The notes beneath the pieces were generated by a model. It was given only the letters and a program-made list of their open reading frames with translations, was not told the DNA's origin and did no database searches. Shown here piece by piece: positions 42,087 through 50,560 of a stretch of 50,560 nucleotides of DNA. Position numbers and translations under genes: made by a program. The DNA is from Lachnospiraceae bacterium (GTDB lineage: Bacteria; Bacillota; Clostridia; Lachnospirales; Lachnospiraceae). The stretch covers positions 1 through 50,560 of the forward strand of contig JAFXQR010000087.1 in NCBI GenBank assembly GCA_017526985.1, in the 5' to 3' direction. Within the stretch, counting starts at the first letter, position 1. Every line of letters begins with the position of its first letter.

Positions 42087-44774
42087 ATGATCTACTATTT
42101 CCATGCGATGGTGGTTTTATCCGTGATATTGTCTTCCATATTCGTTCTTCGCTGGGAACGCGGTATTTCCGTTCATTTTGCCATGATCTTTATGTTCATA
42201 CCGGTCATCAATCTCGGTTACCTCAAGGTGGCAACAGCTCAGAATGTATCGGAGGCTTTGCTTGCAAATACCATTGAGTATTTCGACGGATGCTTTTTGG
42301 AACTGTTCTTCTTTTTATATGTTATGAACTTCTGCAGGGTGAAGATGCCCAAGATCTGTACGGCGATCCTTCTTGCGATCGGTTCTGTCATTTTGTTCTT
42401 TTCCATGAATACGGAAAAAACCGGCCTACTTTATAAAAGTGCCGAATTAAGGAGTATGGACGGTGTTTCTTATCTGGTGAAAGAGTACGGGCCGGTACAT
42501 ACTTTCTATTATGTCGTCATCGCCTTGTACCTGATCGTCAATCTGTCGGTGATCCTGTACAGTCTCACCAGTAAGAATATTTCCAAGACCAATTCCGTTC
42601 TGATGTTGATTGTTTATCTTGTGATCATCTTTGCGTTCCTAGCCGGCAAGGCATTTCATCCTGCCCTGGAGCTTCTTCCGGCATCCTATACCTTTGCGCA
42701 GATCATGTTCCTGGTCATTATGCGAAGGATCACTCTGTATGATGTGTCCGGTTCCTTTATTTCTAACCTGGCAGAAAACGGCAGCATCGGTTTTGTGTCG
42801 TTTGATCTGAAAATGCATTATCTTGGTTGTACGGATCCCGCACTGGAATGTCTTCCGGAATTGGATGATCTGTATGTGGATCAGACGCTTACCGGAGAAA
42901 ATCCGGTATTTGCGGATATCATGAATTGTATCCGGCATTTGGATGAGAAACGGGATGATGCATTTTTCTATGTAACACAGAACGATATCGGTTACAAGGT
43001 CACGGCAGAGTATCTGTATGTGGGGAAAAAGATCAAGGGATACCAGTTGCGGACGGAAGACAATACACCGGAAACGAGACGGCTGGAGGCCATGAAACTG
43101 AAGGAGCGGCAACAGGAAATGGAGGCGGAGATCCTGCGGCTGGAAAAATCTTCCGCAGAAGCTGCCAACGAAGCAAAGAGTTCCTTTTTGGCGCAGATGT
43201 CCCATGAGATCCGTACCCCCATCAATGCGATCCTGGGAATGAACGAGATGGTGCTGCGTGAATGCACCCAGCCGGAAATCCGGGAATATGCCGCAAATAT
43301 TCAGAGCTCCGGTAAAACACTCTTGTCGATTATCAATACGATCCTTGATTTTTCCAAGATCGAAGATGGAAAAATGGAGATCGTTCCGGTGGAATACGAA
43401 ACCGCGGTTTTGATCAATGACCTGAAGAATACGGTGACGGAAAGGGCAAAAGAAAAGGGACTGGATCTCATCCTTCAGATCGATCCGGAATTGCCGCGAA
43501 AGATGAGAGGCGATGATGTCCGCATCCGTCAGGTGATCTCCAACCTTCTGACCAACGCTGTCAAATATACGGAAAAGGGATCCGTTACGCTCTGCGTTCG
43601 AAAGCAGAAGGCAGAAGATGCTGCGGTTATGTTGTATGCGGAAGTGACGGACACCGGGATCGGGATCAAAGAAGAAGATCTTCAGGCGATGTTTGAATCC
43701 TTTAAACGGCTGGATCTGACACATAACCGTTCCATCGAGGGAACAGGCCTGGGGATGTCCATCGTGACCGGTCTGCTGGAGAAAATGAACAGCCATTTGG
43801 AGGTGCACAGTGTATACGGCCAGGGATCCACTTTTTCCTTTGAGATCCGTCAGGAGATCGTGGATGCGCAGCCGATGGGGGATTACGATGCTGTTGCACG
43901 GCCGGTATTTGTGAAATCGGAGGAATCTCTCCGCGCTCCCGAAGCAGACATTCTTGTGGTGGACGATAACGGGATGAACCTGAAGGTAGCGGACAAATTG
44001 CTGGGGATTTTTGGGATTCAGGCGGATCTTTGTTCTTCCGGCAGGGAATGCCTCAAGAAGCTGAGGGAAAAGCAATATGATATTCTCTTTTTGGATCATA
44101 TGATGCCGGAAATGAACGGTTTTGAGACCTTAGAAGCGATCCGAGAGCAGGATCTGATACCGGATACCACAACGGTGGTCGCGCTTACGGCCAATGCCAT
44201 AGCGGGGGTTCGGGAAATGTATCTGGCCAAGGGATTCGATGATTATCTTTCCAAGCCGATCGATAGCCGGGAACTGTGCCAGTTACTGGAAAAACATCTG
44301 CCGGAGGAGAAAAAGATCTCTTCGGACCAGGGAAAAGATAAGATCGAAACGGATACGGAGAAGGAAATGACCAGTACGGAAATGACCGATCCGGCGGAGG
44401 AGGATCATTTTTCGGAAGTGGAACGGGAGCGTTTGCACGAAGTGTGTCCGCAGATGGATATCGAAACAGCGATGACATATTGTATGGACTCCAAAGAGTT
44501 TTTCTATGAAACATTACGCGTGTTTGCAGAGGAAGATAAATCAGGAGCACTTCAGCAGGCTTTTATAAAAGAGGATTATGAACAGTATCGAATCACGGTG
44601 CATTCGATCAAAAGTTCCTTAAAGACCATTGGTGTTATGGAAATCTCCGAGAGAGCAAAAGAGTTGGAGTTTGCTTCCCGGGACGGTGATATCGCTTTTG
44701 TCAAAACACATCACGATGCTTTTCTGCGGGAATATAAAGAATTGCTGGAGGCTATAACCAAAGTACTGATTTGA
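42087..44774 (+). CDS. Membrane hybrid histidine kinase with receiver and Hpt domains
   Basis: This 895-aa sensor has an N-terminal membrane part of about seven helices (residues 1-210), a PAS-like segment (about 220-325), a coiled coil (about 328-365), a HisKA domain with phospho-accepting His373 in MSHEIRTP, an ATPase domain with NLLTNAVKYTEKG, DTGIGI and GTGLGMS, a receiver with Asp670 in LFLDHMMPE, an acidic linker (about 737-775) and an Hpt domain with His839 in VHSIKSS. All phosphorelay residues are intact. No separate response regulator is next to it, so its output target is elsewhere. A strong terminator follows. Confidence 0.95.
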   Translation: MIYYFHAMVVLSVILSSIFVLRWERGISVHFAMIFMFIPVINLGYLKVATAQNVSEALLANTIEYFDGCFLELFFFLYVMNFCRVKMPKICTAILLAIGSVILFFSMNTEKTGLLYKSAELRSMDGVSYLVKEYGPVHTFYYVVIALYLIVNLSVILYSLTSKNISKTNSVLMLIVYLVIIFAFLAGKAFHPALELLPASYTFAQIMFLVIMRRITLYDVSGSFISNLAENGSIGFVSFDLKMHYLGCTDPALECLPELDDLYVDQTLTGENPVFADIMNCIRHLDEKRDDAFFYVTQNDIGYKVTAEYLYVGKKIKGYQLRTEDNTPETRRLEAMKLKERQQEMEAEILRLEKSSAEAANEAKSSFLAQMSHEIRTPINAILGMNEMVLRECTQPEIREYAANIQSSGKTLLSIINTILDFSKIEDGKMEIVPVEYETAVLINDLKNTVTERAKEKGLDLILQIDPELPRKMRGDDVRIRQVISNLLTNAVKYTEKGSVTLCVRKQKAEDAAVMLYAEVTDTGIGIKEEDLQAMFESFKRLDLTHNRSIEGTGLGMSIVTGLLEKMNSHLEVHSVYGQGSTFSFEIRQEIVDAQPMGDYDAVARPVFVKSEESLRAPEADILVVDDNGMNLKVADKLLGIFGIQADLCSSGRECLKKLREKQYDILFLDHMMPEMNGFETLEAIREQDLIPDTTTVVALTANAIAGVREMYLAKGFDDYLSKPIDSRELCQLLEKHLPEEKKISSDQGKDKIETDTEKEMTSTEMTDPAEEDHFSEVERERLHEVCPQMDIETAMTYCMDSKEFFYETLRVFAEEDKSGALQQAFIKEDYEQYRITVHSIKSSLKTIGVMEISERAKELEFASRDGDIAFVKTHHDAFLREYKELLEAITKVLI

Positions 44775-44804
44775 TGGGTTATTGAGATGCGAATTATAGA
44801 ATGA

Positions 44805-44835
44805 GCCATAGAAAAGGTTCTGTGGCTTTTTTTTT
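44805..44835 (+). terminator. Intrinsic terminator after the hybrid kinase
   Basis: GCCATAGAA (44805-44813), a four-base loop and TTCTGTGGC (44818-44826) form a nine-bp stem with one G-U pair, followed by nine T. A second copy of GAGCCATAG at 44838-44846 could offer alternative pairing with the right arm. Confidence 0.9.
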
Positions 44836-44868
44836 GTGAGCCATAGGTATTGTTCTCTGGTATATTCC

Positions 44869-44898
44869 ATTCACCACGGAAAAAGTGCAATTCACCAC
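44869..44898 (+). promoter_or_regulatory. Direct repeat of ATTCACCAC, possible LytTR-regulator operator
   Basis: ATTCACCAC occurs at 44869-44877 and 44890-44898, exactly 21 bp apart (nine-base units, 12-base spacer), just upstream of the -35 box of the peptidase gene. LytTR-domain regulators such as AgrA bind pairs of nine-base direct repeats with 12-13 base spacers. The regulator gene starting at 50301 is a plausible binder. Seen directly: the repeat and spacing. Inferred: the binding. Confidence 0.6.
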
Positions 44899-44902
44899 AT
44901 TT

Positions 44903-44932
44903 TTGTTTTTTCTCCGGATCCGTGTATATAAT
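44903..44932 (+). promoter_or_regulatory. Predicted promoter of the peptidase-transporter operon
   Basis: TTGTTT (44903-44908) and TATAAT (44927-44932) are 18 bases apart. The -35 box is four bases downstream of the ATTCACCAC pair. The leader to 44973 is about 34 bases. Confidence 0.65.
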
Positions 44933-44972
44933 GGACAATGTTGAAAAAATAAGAGATAAGAGGATACAAATT

Positions 44973-46997
44973 ATGAAAAAACGGGTGGCGGCAATGCTGC
45001 TGATGACATCCATACTGCTATCGGGCTGTGGGAGCGCGGTTCCGGAGGAGTTTATGGAGGAAGAGCAGGAAAAGGACGAAGAAGTTATTTTGGATCCGGC
45101 GTCGATCCGGCCGGAGGATGACTTCAACGGCTATGTCAATGCAGAGTATCTGATGGGACTGGATCTTGACGAACATAAAGGCAGCTATGGTTCTTTTCAG
45201 GCAGTGCAGGATCTGGTGGATGATCAGGTGGACGGGATCATTGAAGAGATCGTAAACGGTGACCGGAATATGTATGCGCCGGGCAGTAACGAGCAGCTGA
45301 TCTACGATGCCTATTACCAGGTATTGGAGGCTTCCTGCGGCGGAGAATTTATGAACGATGAGGACATTACGGATATGCTCTCGACGATCGCAAAGATCCA
45401 AAGCATACAGAACATTGAAGAGTTTCTGGAACTGAGCGGTGAACTGTATGAAGAGTGGAATGTAAATCCGATCTTCGGCCTTTCCGTAGGTTCGGATATG
45501 CACAATTCTTCGGTGGGAAGTATCTGGCTGGAGCCGTTTTCGGATCCGAGCGGATCTAACCCGAGGAACGTCAGTGTAGGCGGAAACATGGGACAGGTGG
45601 TAGCCATGTATTATCGTAAGGCGCTGATCGACGGCGGAATGGACGGCGATGAAGCAAAAGAAAGAAGCGTGAATACAGCCCGGATGATCATTGACATTGC
45701 GCAGGCGACAGATCTGGATCTGCTGGAACGGATGGAAAAAGACTGGGATGTTGCGATGCAGACGGCACAGTACAAAACGGCTGAGGAGATCGATGCCATC
45801 TGTCCGAATGTCGGGATGGCGGGGCTGCTGCAAACCTTGGGACTTCCGGCGGATGCGGCAGACGGTGTATATCTCTGGGATGCGGGACAGCTTGCAAAGA
45901 TCGATTCCCTGCTTACGGAGGAACACCTGAAAGAGTGGCAGGACATTGCCCTTATGTGCTACCGGAGCAGTATCAGCAGCCTGCTGACGGAAGAATACGG
46001 CGGACAGCCGGTTCTGTATTCCAATAACAAGTATGCGCTGGATGCGGTGAAACTCATCCTTGGAAAAGAACTCGGAGAGGAATATGCCGAAAGATATTAC
46101 GACGAGCAGACGGTGGAAGCGGTATGTGAGATCGCGGAAGAGATCACGGAAGAATACAAAGTGATGATCGAAGACTGCAACTGGCTCAGCGCAGAAGGAA
46201 AAAGCGCGATCCGGGCCAAACTGGATAATATGATGTACTTCATCGGAGCGGATGATCCGCATACGGTGGATCCGAAAGATGCAGAACTGATCGGACATTC
46301 GGCTTACGATACACAACACCGGATCAATAAGAGGGATTACCGGGAGCGGATGGACATCCTGAAGAACGGGATCGAAAGAAACGGTTTTCAGAGCATGGCA
46401 CCGATGGCAGTAAACGCCTGCTATTCACCGGATATGAATTCGATCAATATCACCCTGGCGATCATGAATGCTCCTTTTTACAGCCCGGAGCAGACGGATG
46501 CGGAAAACCTCGGCGGGATCGGGGCTGTGATCGGACACGAGATCTCTCATGCGTTTGATGATCAGGGGATGAAGTATGACAGCAACGGAAATTATGAACC
46601 GGACTGGATGCCGGAAAAGGATCGCGAAGCTTTTGATGAAATGGCGTCACATATCGAGGAGTACTATTCACGGCAGAAGATCCTGGAGATCCATCCGGTA
46701 GACGGTGAGCTGACGCTGGGGGAAAATCTGGCAGATATCAGCGGGGTGGACTGTATCCTGCGTCTGACAAAGACAAACGAAGAACGAAAGGAACTGCTGG
46801 AAAACTATGCTAGGGTATGGGCATGTGTTTCGCAGAAGGACGGCGCGCTCGCGCAGCTGTATTCGGATGTACACAGTCCTGCGATCACACGAGTGAATGC
46901 AGTGGTGGCACTCTTTGATCCCTTCTATGAGATCTATGATGTGAAAGAAGGGGATGCAATGTATGTGGCCCCGGAAGAAAGAGTAACAAGGTGGTAG
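44973..46997 (+). CDS. Lipoprotein M13-family zinc metallopeptidase (PepO/neprilysin-like)
   Basis: This 674-aa endopeptidase cuts short peptides. It has a lipoprotein signal (residues 1-22, lipobox LSGC with Cys20), so it is anchored outside the membrane. The zinc site is HEISH (His522, Glu523, His526) with the third ligand Glu584 in ENLADISG; the C-terminus ends in the family's terminal Trp. AGAGGA precedes the ATG; the open frame reaches back to 44850 but the signal peptide fixes the start. It leads an operon with an ABC transporter and a response regulator. Related PepO enzymes in streptococci degrade peptide signals and host peptides. Confidence 0.94.
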   Translation: MKKRVAAMLLMTSILLSGCGSAVPEEFMEEEQEKDEEVILDPASIRPEDDFNGYVNAEYLMGLDLDEHKGSYGSFQAVQDLVDDQVDGIIEEIVNGDRNMYAPGSNEQLIYDAYYQVLEASCGGEFMNDEDITDMLSTIAKIQSIQNIEEFLELSGELYEEWNVNPIFGLSVGSDMHNSSVGSIWLEPFSDPSGSNPRNVSVGGNMGQVVAMYYRKALIDGGMDGDEAKERSVNTARMIIDIAQATDLDLLERMEKDWDVAMQTAQYKTAEEIDAICPNVGMAGLLQTLGLPADAADGVYLWDAGQLAKIDSLLTEEHLKEWQDIALMCYRSSISSLLTEEYGGQPVLYSNNKYALDAVKLILGKELGEEYAERYYDEQTVEAVCEIAEEITEEYKVMIEDCNWLSAEGKSAIRAKLDNMMYFIGADDPHTVDPKDAELIGHSAYDTQHRINKRDYRERMDILKNGIERNGFQSMAPMAVNACYSPDMNSINITLAIMNAPFYSPEQTDAENLGGIGAVIGHEISHAFDDQGMKYDSNGNYEPDWMPEKDREAFDEMASHIEEYYSRQKILEIHPVDGELTLGENLADISGVDCILRLTKTNEERKELLENYARVWACVSQKDGALAQLYSDVHSPAITRVNAVVALFDPFYEIYDVKEGDAMYVAPEERVTRW

Positions 46998-47042
46998 GTC
47001 GGTGCGATTATGACGAAGTCATAATTTTGCATCGCACCGACC
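46997..47042. repeat. Stem-loop after the peptidase gene
   Basis: GGTCGGTGCGAT (46997-47008) pairs perfectly with ATCGCACCGACC (47031-47042), and inside it ATTATGAC (47007-47014) pairs with GTCATAAT (47018-47025), giving a stem of about 18 pairs with one bulge. There is no T-run, so it is not a normal terminator. It begins at the last base of the peptidase stop codon and may set the ratio of peptidase to transporter. Confidence 0.8.
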
Positions 47043-47047
47043 GAAAT

Positions 47048-47072
47048 GGCAGGACGAAGAATGAGTCCTGCC
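47048..47072. repeat. Second stem-loop before the permease gene
   Basis: GGCAGGAC (47048-47055) and GTCCTGCC (47065-47072) form a perfect eight-bp stem with a nine-base loop, eight bases before the GGAGG ribosome site of the permease gene. No T-run follows. Confidence 0.75.
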
Positions 47073-47091
47073 GATACTATGGAGGCTTAAT

Positions 47092-49572
47092 ATGGGTATA
47101 ATGATCAAACATTCCTTAAAGAATATTTTTGCAAAACCGTTCCGTTTGTTATTGCTGGTATTTTGCATTACGTTTGCATCCTTTACGGCATTGCTGGCGG
47201 TCGATATGCGGAACAATATCTCTTCCCTGATGCGGGGCTATATGATCGATATGATCGGACAGATGGATATTCTGGCGTATGGCACTTCTTCGGAAAGTGT
47301 GGAAGGACTGGATGAGATCGCAGCATTGAAAAAAGTGGGACTTGGTTCGGTCTATCAATATGAATATGAGACTGACCCTTCCGGGTATGAGTATTCTTAT
47401 GAAACAATGGTTGAGGTGGTATCTATTTCGGATTATGCGGCGGCATATGATATGTCCTACTTTCCGAAAGTGATCGAATTGGACGATCAGTCGGCGGTGA
47501 TCACAAAGGATTATGCAGATACCTTTGGGACTGCGATCGGTGACACGATCACGCTGCAGACCAGGGACGAAGTGGACATCGAACTGAACGTGAAGGATGT
47601 TGTGGATATTAAAAACACCTTTGTTAAGGGAGAAGCGGTGTTTGTAACAAATACCATTGTGAAAAGGATCGCCTGCACAAGAGAAACGGATTATGATGCC
47701 TGGATCATCGATGTGGAAGATGACGCAAAGGTAACTGAAGTAGCGGATGCTTTGCGTCAGGCAGATCCGTCCGCGGAACTGGAAGTGCTCCAGGAGATCA
47801 TGGATGATCCGGATATCGACCAGATCTATAACCTGTTTTATCTGTTATTCCTGATCTCGTTTCTGCTGGTGATCTTTGTAACGGTATCTATGGCGGAAAA
47901 GATCGTCAATGAACGGATGTCGGTGATCGGTACGCTCCGCAGTCTTGGCGTGGCACCGGGAGCAACGACGTGGATGCTGCTGATCGAAAACATTATGTAC
48001 GCCATGATCGGTACGGGGATCGGCATCTTCCTGTATACCAGAGTGAAACCAGTCCTGCTGAATGCCATGATCAATCTTTCAGAGACGGGCAGGGATCCGA
48101 AGCAGTATATCGGCGCAACACCGGTGTGGGTATATCTTCTGGTCCTGCTGGGGGCAATCCTGGTGGAATGCGCTTATCCGCTGTATGAACTGACCAGAGC
48201 GGTAAAGACACCGATCCGCGATATTATTTTCGACAATAAGGATACGGCATTTCAATATCGCTGGGGCAGACTGTATGCAGGTATCGTGCTGGGCGTGGCG
48301 GCGCTTGTTACCGGACTGCTGGTAAAGAATTTTGTGACACTGGCGATATCCCTGGCCTGCGGCATCATTGCACTGGCAGTGCTGATCCCGTTCCTGATCC
48401 GCATCATTTCGAAAGGGATCACGGCAGTCTGCAAAAAACTTTCGCTTCCGGTGGCCCAGCTGGCGGCAGAGAATATTTCCAGAAACCGTATCGTTATGGG
48501 AACAGCAGTGCTTTGTGTGACCTCACTGACACTTTCGCTTCTGATCGGCTGCATGGGAGAAACAATGGGCAATGATCTGGAAAAGAGCGAGTATGATTGC
48601 GATGTGATCGTCGATATCTCTCTTAATGATGATTATCACAATTACCGGTATATCGGTGCGGTCGAAGGTGTGGAGGATACGGATTTTATCTACCGTACGC
48701 TGTCGACGATGAAGTTGGGAGAGGATAAACAAAGGAGCATTTACGTACTGGCGGATACACAGCATACGATGCTGGAAGGGCTTCCGGCTGAAGGATTTGA
48801 TCTGAAAGAAAACGAGATCGTTATTTCTAACGCGGCAGCGCAGCGGCTGGGGATCAACATCGGAGATGAGATCACGATAACGATCGATCCGGATACCGAT
48901 TTTCCCATCGAAAAACAGATGATCGTAAAAGAAACACTGAATATGGAAAAAATAGAGAGTCTGGGTACCTGGACGGTGATCATGAATACGGATGTGTATA
49001 CCCATCTGTTCGGCGGAAAGATCCTCGGTATGGTATTGGTAAAATGCGCGGATCCGGATGCGGTAAAAGAGAGGATTGTAAAGTGCAGTGAATCCACAGC
49101 GTTAAGCGTGGAAACACTGGCAGAGAAGACAGCGATGGAAAAGGATTCAACGAGCGGATTGCTGCTGGTGATACGCCTGATCGTTGCGGGAAGTGCGGGA
49201 CTGACACTGATCGGTATCGCAGGAAACCAGTCGCTGGGCTTCCTGACGAGAAAGCGCGAAAATGCACTGCTGTATTCGGTAGCGCTTCCCAGAGGCGGAC
49301 TGAAGAAAATGCTGTTCCTGGAAAGTGTATTCTCTATGGGGATCTCTGCGGTCATAGCAGCGATCACGGCACCGTTCCTTTACGGTGTGCTCGGCCATCT
49401 GCTGGATGTGATCGGTGACGGCGACATCAATATCCTTGAGCAGGGAATGGCGGCTACAACAAAAGGCCTGCTGTATCTGGGCGTGATACTGGTGGTATAT
49501 CTGATGACCACGCTGATCCCGTTCAAATACCTGCGGAAGATGAACATTGCAGAAGAATTAAAATACGAATAA
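47092..49572 (+). CDS. FtsX-like (MacB-superfamily) ABC permease
   Basis: This 826-aa permease has two FtsX-like halves: a first helix (residues about 15-38), an extracellular domain (about 40-255), three helices (about 256-372), then a junction helix pair (about 397-442), another helix (about 465-485), a second extracellular domain (about 495-690) and three final helices. The layout fits type VII ABC systems that do mechanical work on, or remove, lipids and peptides at the outside face. GGAGG sits six bases before the start. Its ATPase follows 29 bases downstream. Confidence 0.9.
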   Translation: MGIMIKHSLKNIFAKPFRLLLLVFCITFASFTALLAVDMRNNISSLMRGYMIDMIGQMDILAYGTSSESVEGLDEIAALKKVGLGSVYQYEYETDPSGYEYSYETMVEVVSISDYAAAYDMSYFPKVIELDDQSAVITKDYADTFGTAIGDTITLQTRDEVDIELNVKDVVDIKNTFVKGEAVFVTNTIVKRIACTRETDYDAWIIDVEDDAKVTEVADALRQADPSAELEVLQEIMDDPDIDQIYNLFYLLFLISFLLVIFVTVSMAEKIVNERMSVIGTLRSLGVAPGATTWMLLIENIMYAMIGTGIGIFLYTRVKPVLLNAMINLSETGRDPKQYIGATPVWVYLLVLLGAILVECAYPLYELTRAVKTPIRDIIFDNKDTAFQYRWGRLYAGIVLGVAALVTGLLVKNFVTLAISLACGIIALAVLIPFLIRIISKGITAVCKKLSLPVAQLAAENISRNRIVMGTAVLCVTSLTLSLLIGCMGETMGNDLEKSEYDCDVIVDISLNDDYHNYRYIGAVEGVEDTDFIYRTLSTMKLGEDKQRSIYVLADTQHTMLEGLPAEGFDLKENEIVISNAAAQRLGINIGDEITITIDPDTDFPIEKQMIVKETLNMEKIESLGTWTVIMNTDVYTHLFGGKILGMVLVKCADPDAVKERIVKCSESTALSVETLAEKTAMEKDSTSGLLLVIRLIVAGSAGLTLIGIAGNQSLGFLTRKRENALLYSVALPRGGLKKMLFLESVFSMGISAVIAAITAPFLYGVLGHLLDVIGDGDINILEQGMAATTKGLLYLGVILVVYLMTTLIPFKYLRKMNIAEELKYE

Positions 49573-49601
49573 AAATTCACCAATAAAAGGGAGATAAAAT
49601 C

Positions 49602-50273
49602 ATGGACACAATCATTACTGTTGATAACGTATATAAGTCATTCGGAAAAGGTGATCTGGAAGTAAAGGTGTTGCAGGGAGCGAACCTGACGGTGCAGAGG
49701 GGTGAATTTGTTTCCCTGATGGGACCGTCCGGTTCCGGAAAATCAACATTGTTATATCTGATCGGCGGACTGGACCGTAACTTTACCGGAGATATCATCG
49801 TATGCGGAGAAAACATCGGAAAACTGAAAGAGAAAAAACTTTCCGAGCTGCGTCTTAGCAAGATCGGTTTTATCTTCCAGTTCTACAATCTGGTGCAGAA
49901 TCTGTCGGTGGAAGATAATATCACACTGCCGTTGAAAGTGGCGAAGCGTTTTGACAGTGCTGCGGAAAAGCGTGTAACGGAGATCCTGGATATCACCGGG
50001 ATCGCGGATAAACGCAAGGTAATGCCGGCGAAGCTTTCCGGCGGACAGCAGCAGCGTGTTGCCATCGCCCGTGCGCTGATGGGTGAGCCGGAGATCATCC
50101 TGGCGGATGAGCCCACCGGAAATCTGGATAAGGAATCCGGCGAGACGATCATGGAACTGTTCAAAAAGATCAACGAGGAAAAGGGAATGACGATCATGCA
50201 GGTGACACATTCCGAAAAGAACAGCCATTACGGTACCCGCCTGGTAAATCTCGACAACGGGAAGCTTATCTGA
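49602..50273 (+). CDS. ABC transporter ATPase (MacB/LolD type)
   Basis: This 223-aa ATPase has Walker [10 protein letters not shown] (Lys47), Q-loop FQFYNLV, signature [10 protein letters not shown], Walker [13 protein letters not shown] and the switch His in VTHSE. It belongs to the MacB/LolD/FtsE group that pairs with FtsX-like permeases, here the gene immediately upstream. AAAGGGAGA precedes the start. All catalytic residues are present. Confidence 0.95.
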   Translation: MDTIITVDNVYKSFGKGDLEVKVLQGANLTVQRGEFVSLMGPSGSGKSTLLYLIGGLDRNFTGDIIVCGENIGKLKEKKLSELRLSKIGFIFQFYNLVQNLSVEDNITLPLKVAKRFDSAAEKRVTEILDITGIADKRKVMPAKLSGGQQQRVAIARALMGEPEIILADEPTGNLDKESGETIMELFKKINEEKGMTIMQVTHSEKNSHYGTRLVNLDNGKLI

Positions 50274-50300
50274 TATGATAAGAGGCGTTGGGAGATAAAT

Positions 50301-50560
50301 ATGAGAATCGCCATTTGTGATGATGAAAAAATATTTTTAGATAGTCTGGAAGAGAAAATTTACGGGATCCTTTCGAAACTGGATTGCGAGGTGATCCCGT
50401 TTTTCTCGGCGGAAGCGCTGCTGTCTTCTTCGATGGATTACGATCTGATCTTTCTGGACATCGAGATGGGTGAACTGGACGGAATGGGCGCGGCAAAAAA
50501 GATCCGCGAAACGGATTTTGAAACGCCCATCGTATTCCTGACCAGTCATATAGAGATGGC
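50301..50560 (+). CDS. Response regulator, N-terminal part (AgrA/LytTR-like), cut by window edge
   Basis: The first 86 residues form a receiver domain: IAICDDE with acidic Asp7 and Asp8, phospho-acceptor Asp53 in FLDIEMGELDG, and the VFLTSH switch Thr. The start IAICDDE and DIEMGELDG are typical of AgrA-type regulators whose output is a LytTR DNA-binding domain, but that part lies beyond the window. GGGAGA precedes the start. It lies 27 bases after the ATPase, so it belongs to the same operon. Confidence 0.85.
   Translation, partial: MRIAICDDEKIFLDSLEEKIYGILSKLDCEVIPFFSAEALLSSSMDYDLIFLDIEMGELDGMGAAKKIRETDFETPIVFLTSHIEM

Noticed and set aside
42639-44099. 486-aa open frame on the - strand opposite the hybrid kinase
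   Set aside because: The + strand has all kinase motifs in order; the - strand product has no domain and the biased composition of an antisense frame.
1-50560. CRISPR array, tRNA or rRNA genes
   Set aside because: No regularly spaced repeat array, no cloverleaf with conserved T-loop, and no rRNA-like stretch was seen.

Overview
The window reads as a chromosomal segment of an anaerobic Clostridia bacterium, most likely a Lachnospiraceae member. The evidence is the set of protein families (RecD2, ComFC next to YvyF, CdaA/CdaR, the yeast-type LeuA, a tandem-domain PPK2 enzyme, EpsG-type polysaccharide genes, AAA-ATPase/PDDEXK proteins), strong AGGAGG-type ribosome sites, sigma-A-like promoters and roughly balanced base composition. 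This is inference from gene content; no rRNA or tRNA is present to confirm it. Nearly every gene lies on the + strand; only a PAP2-like phosphatase and a PfkB sugar kinase are on the - strand.

Region 1 (1-9.66 kb) is housekeeping: a structured leader, then recD2, comFC, a YvyF-like zinc protein, two uncharacterised membrane proteins, the diadenylate cyclase cdaA and its regulator cdaR, tightly packed. A promoter then starts an HPr phosphocarrier, leuA and rfbD unit.

Region 2 (9.67-33.8 kb) is a large exopolysaccharide locus: rfbD, fcl, two membrane proteins, a polyprenyl-phosphate sugar transferase that would start the repeat unit, a Wzz/YveK-like chain-length protein, an EpsG-like polymerase, seven or more glycosyltransferases (including a sialyltransferase-like one), a PglK-type ABC flippase broken by an in-frame TAG, and an O-acetylation pair (MBOAT plus DHHW protein). 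The 24.9-32.6 kb part is bracketed by two inverted copies of a palindromic repeat and holds a more AT-rich group of membrane genes, a frameshifted MFS-like transporter and an AAA-ATPase/nuclease-like gene. The only flippase candidate seen here is the broken one.

Region 3 (33.8-44.8 kb) is mixed: a GGDEF-domain remnant, citrate synthase, a polysaccharide-cluster-type protein, an EAL-HDOD signalling protein, a PfkB kinase, a polyphosphate:AMP phosphotransferase, a MATE exporter and a large hybrid histidine kinase with receiver and Hpt domains.

Region 4 (44.8 kb to the end) is the most promising candidate for an undescribed system: a lipoprotein M13 (neprilysin/PepO-like) peptidase, an FtsX-type ABC permease, its ATPase, and a response regulator cut by the window edge. 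Just upstream of the peptidase promoter are two copies of ATTCACCAC exactly 21 bp apart, the spacing of LytTR-regulator sites. Two strong hairpins separate the peptidase from the transporter. I infer a peptide sensing, degrading and exporting module.
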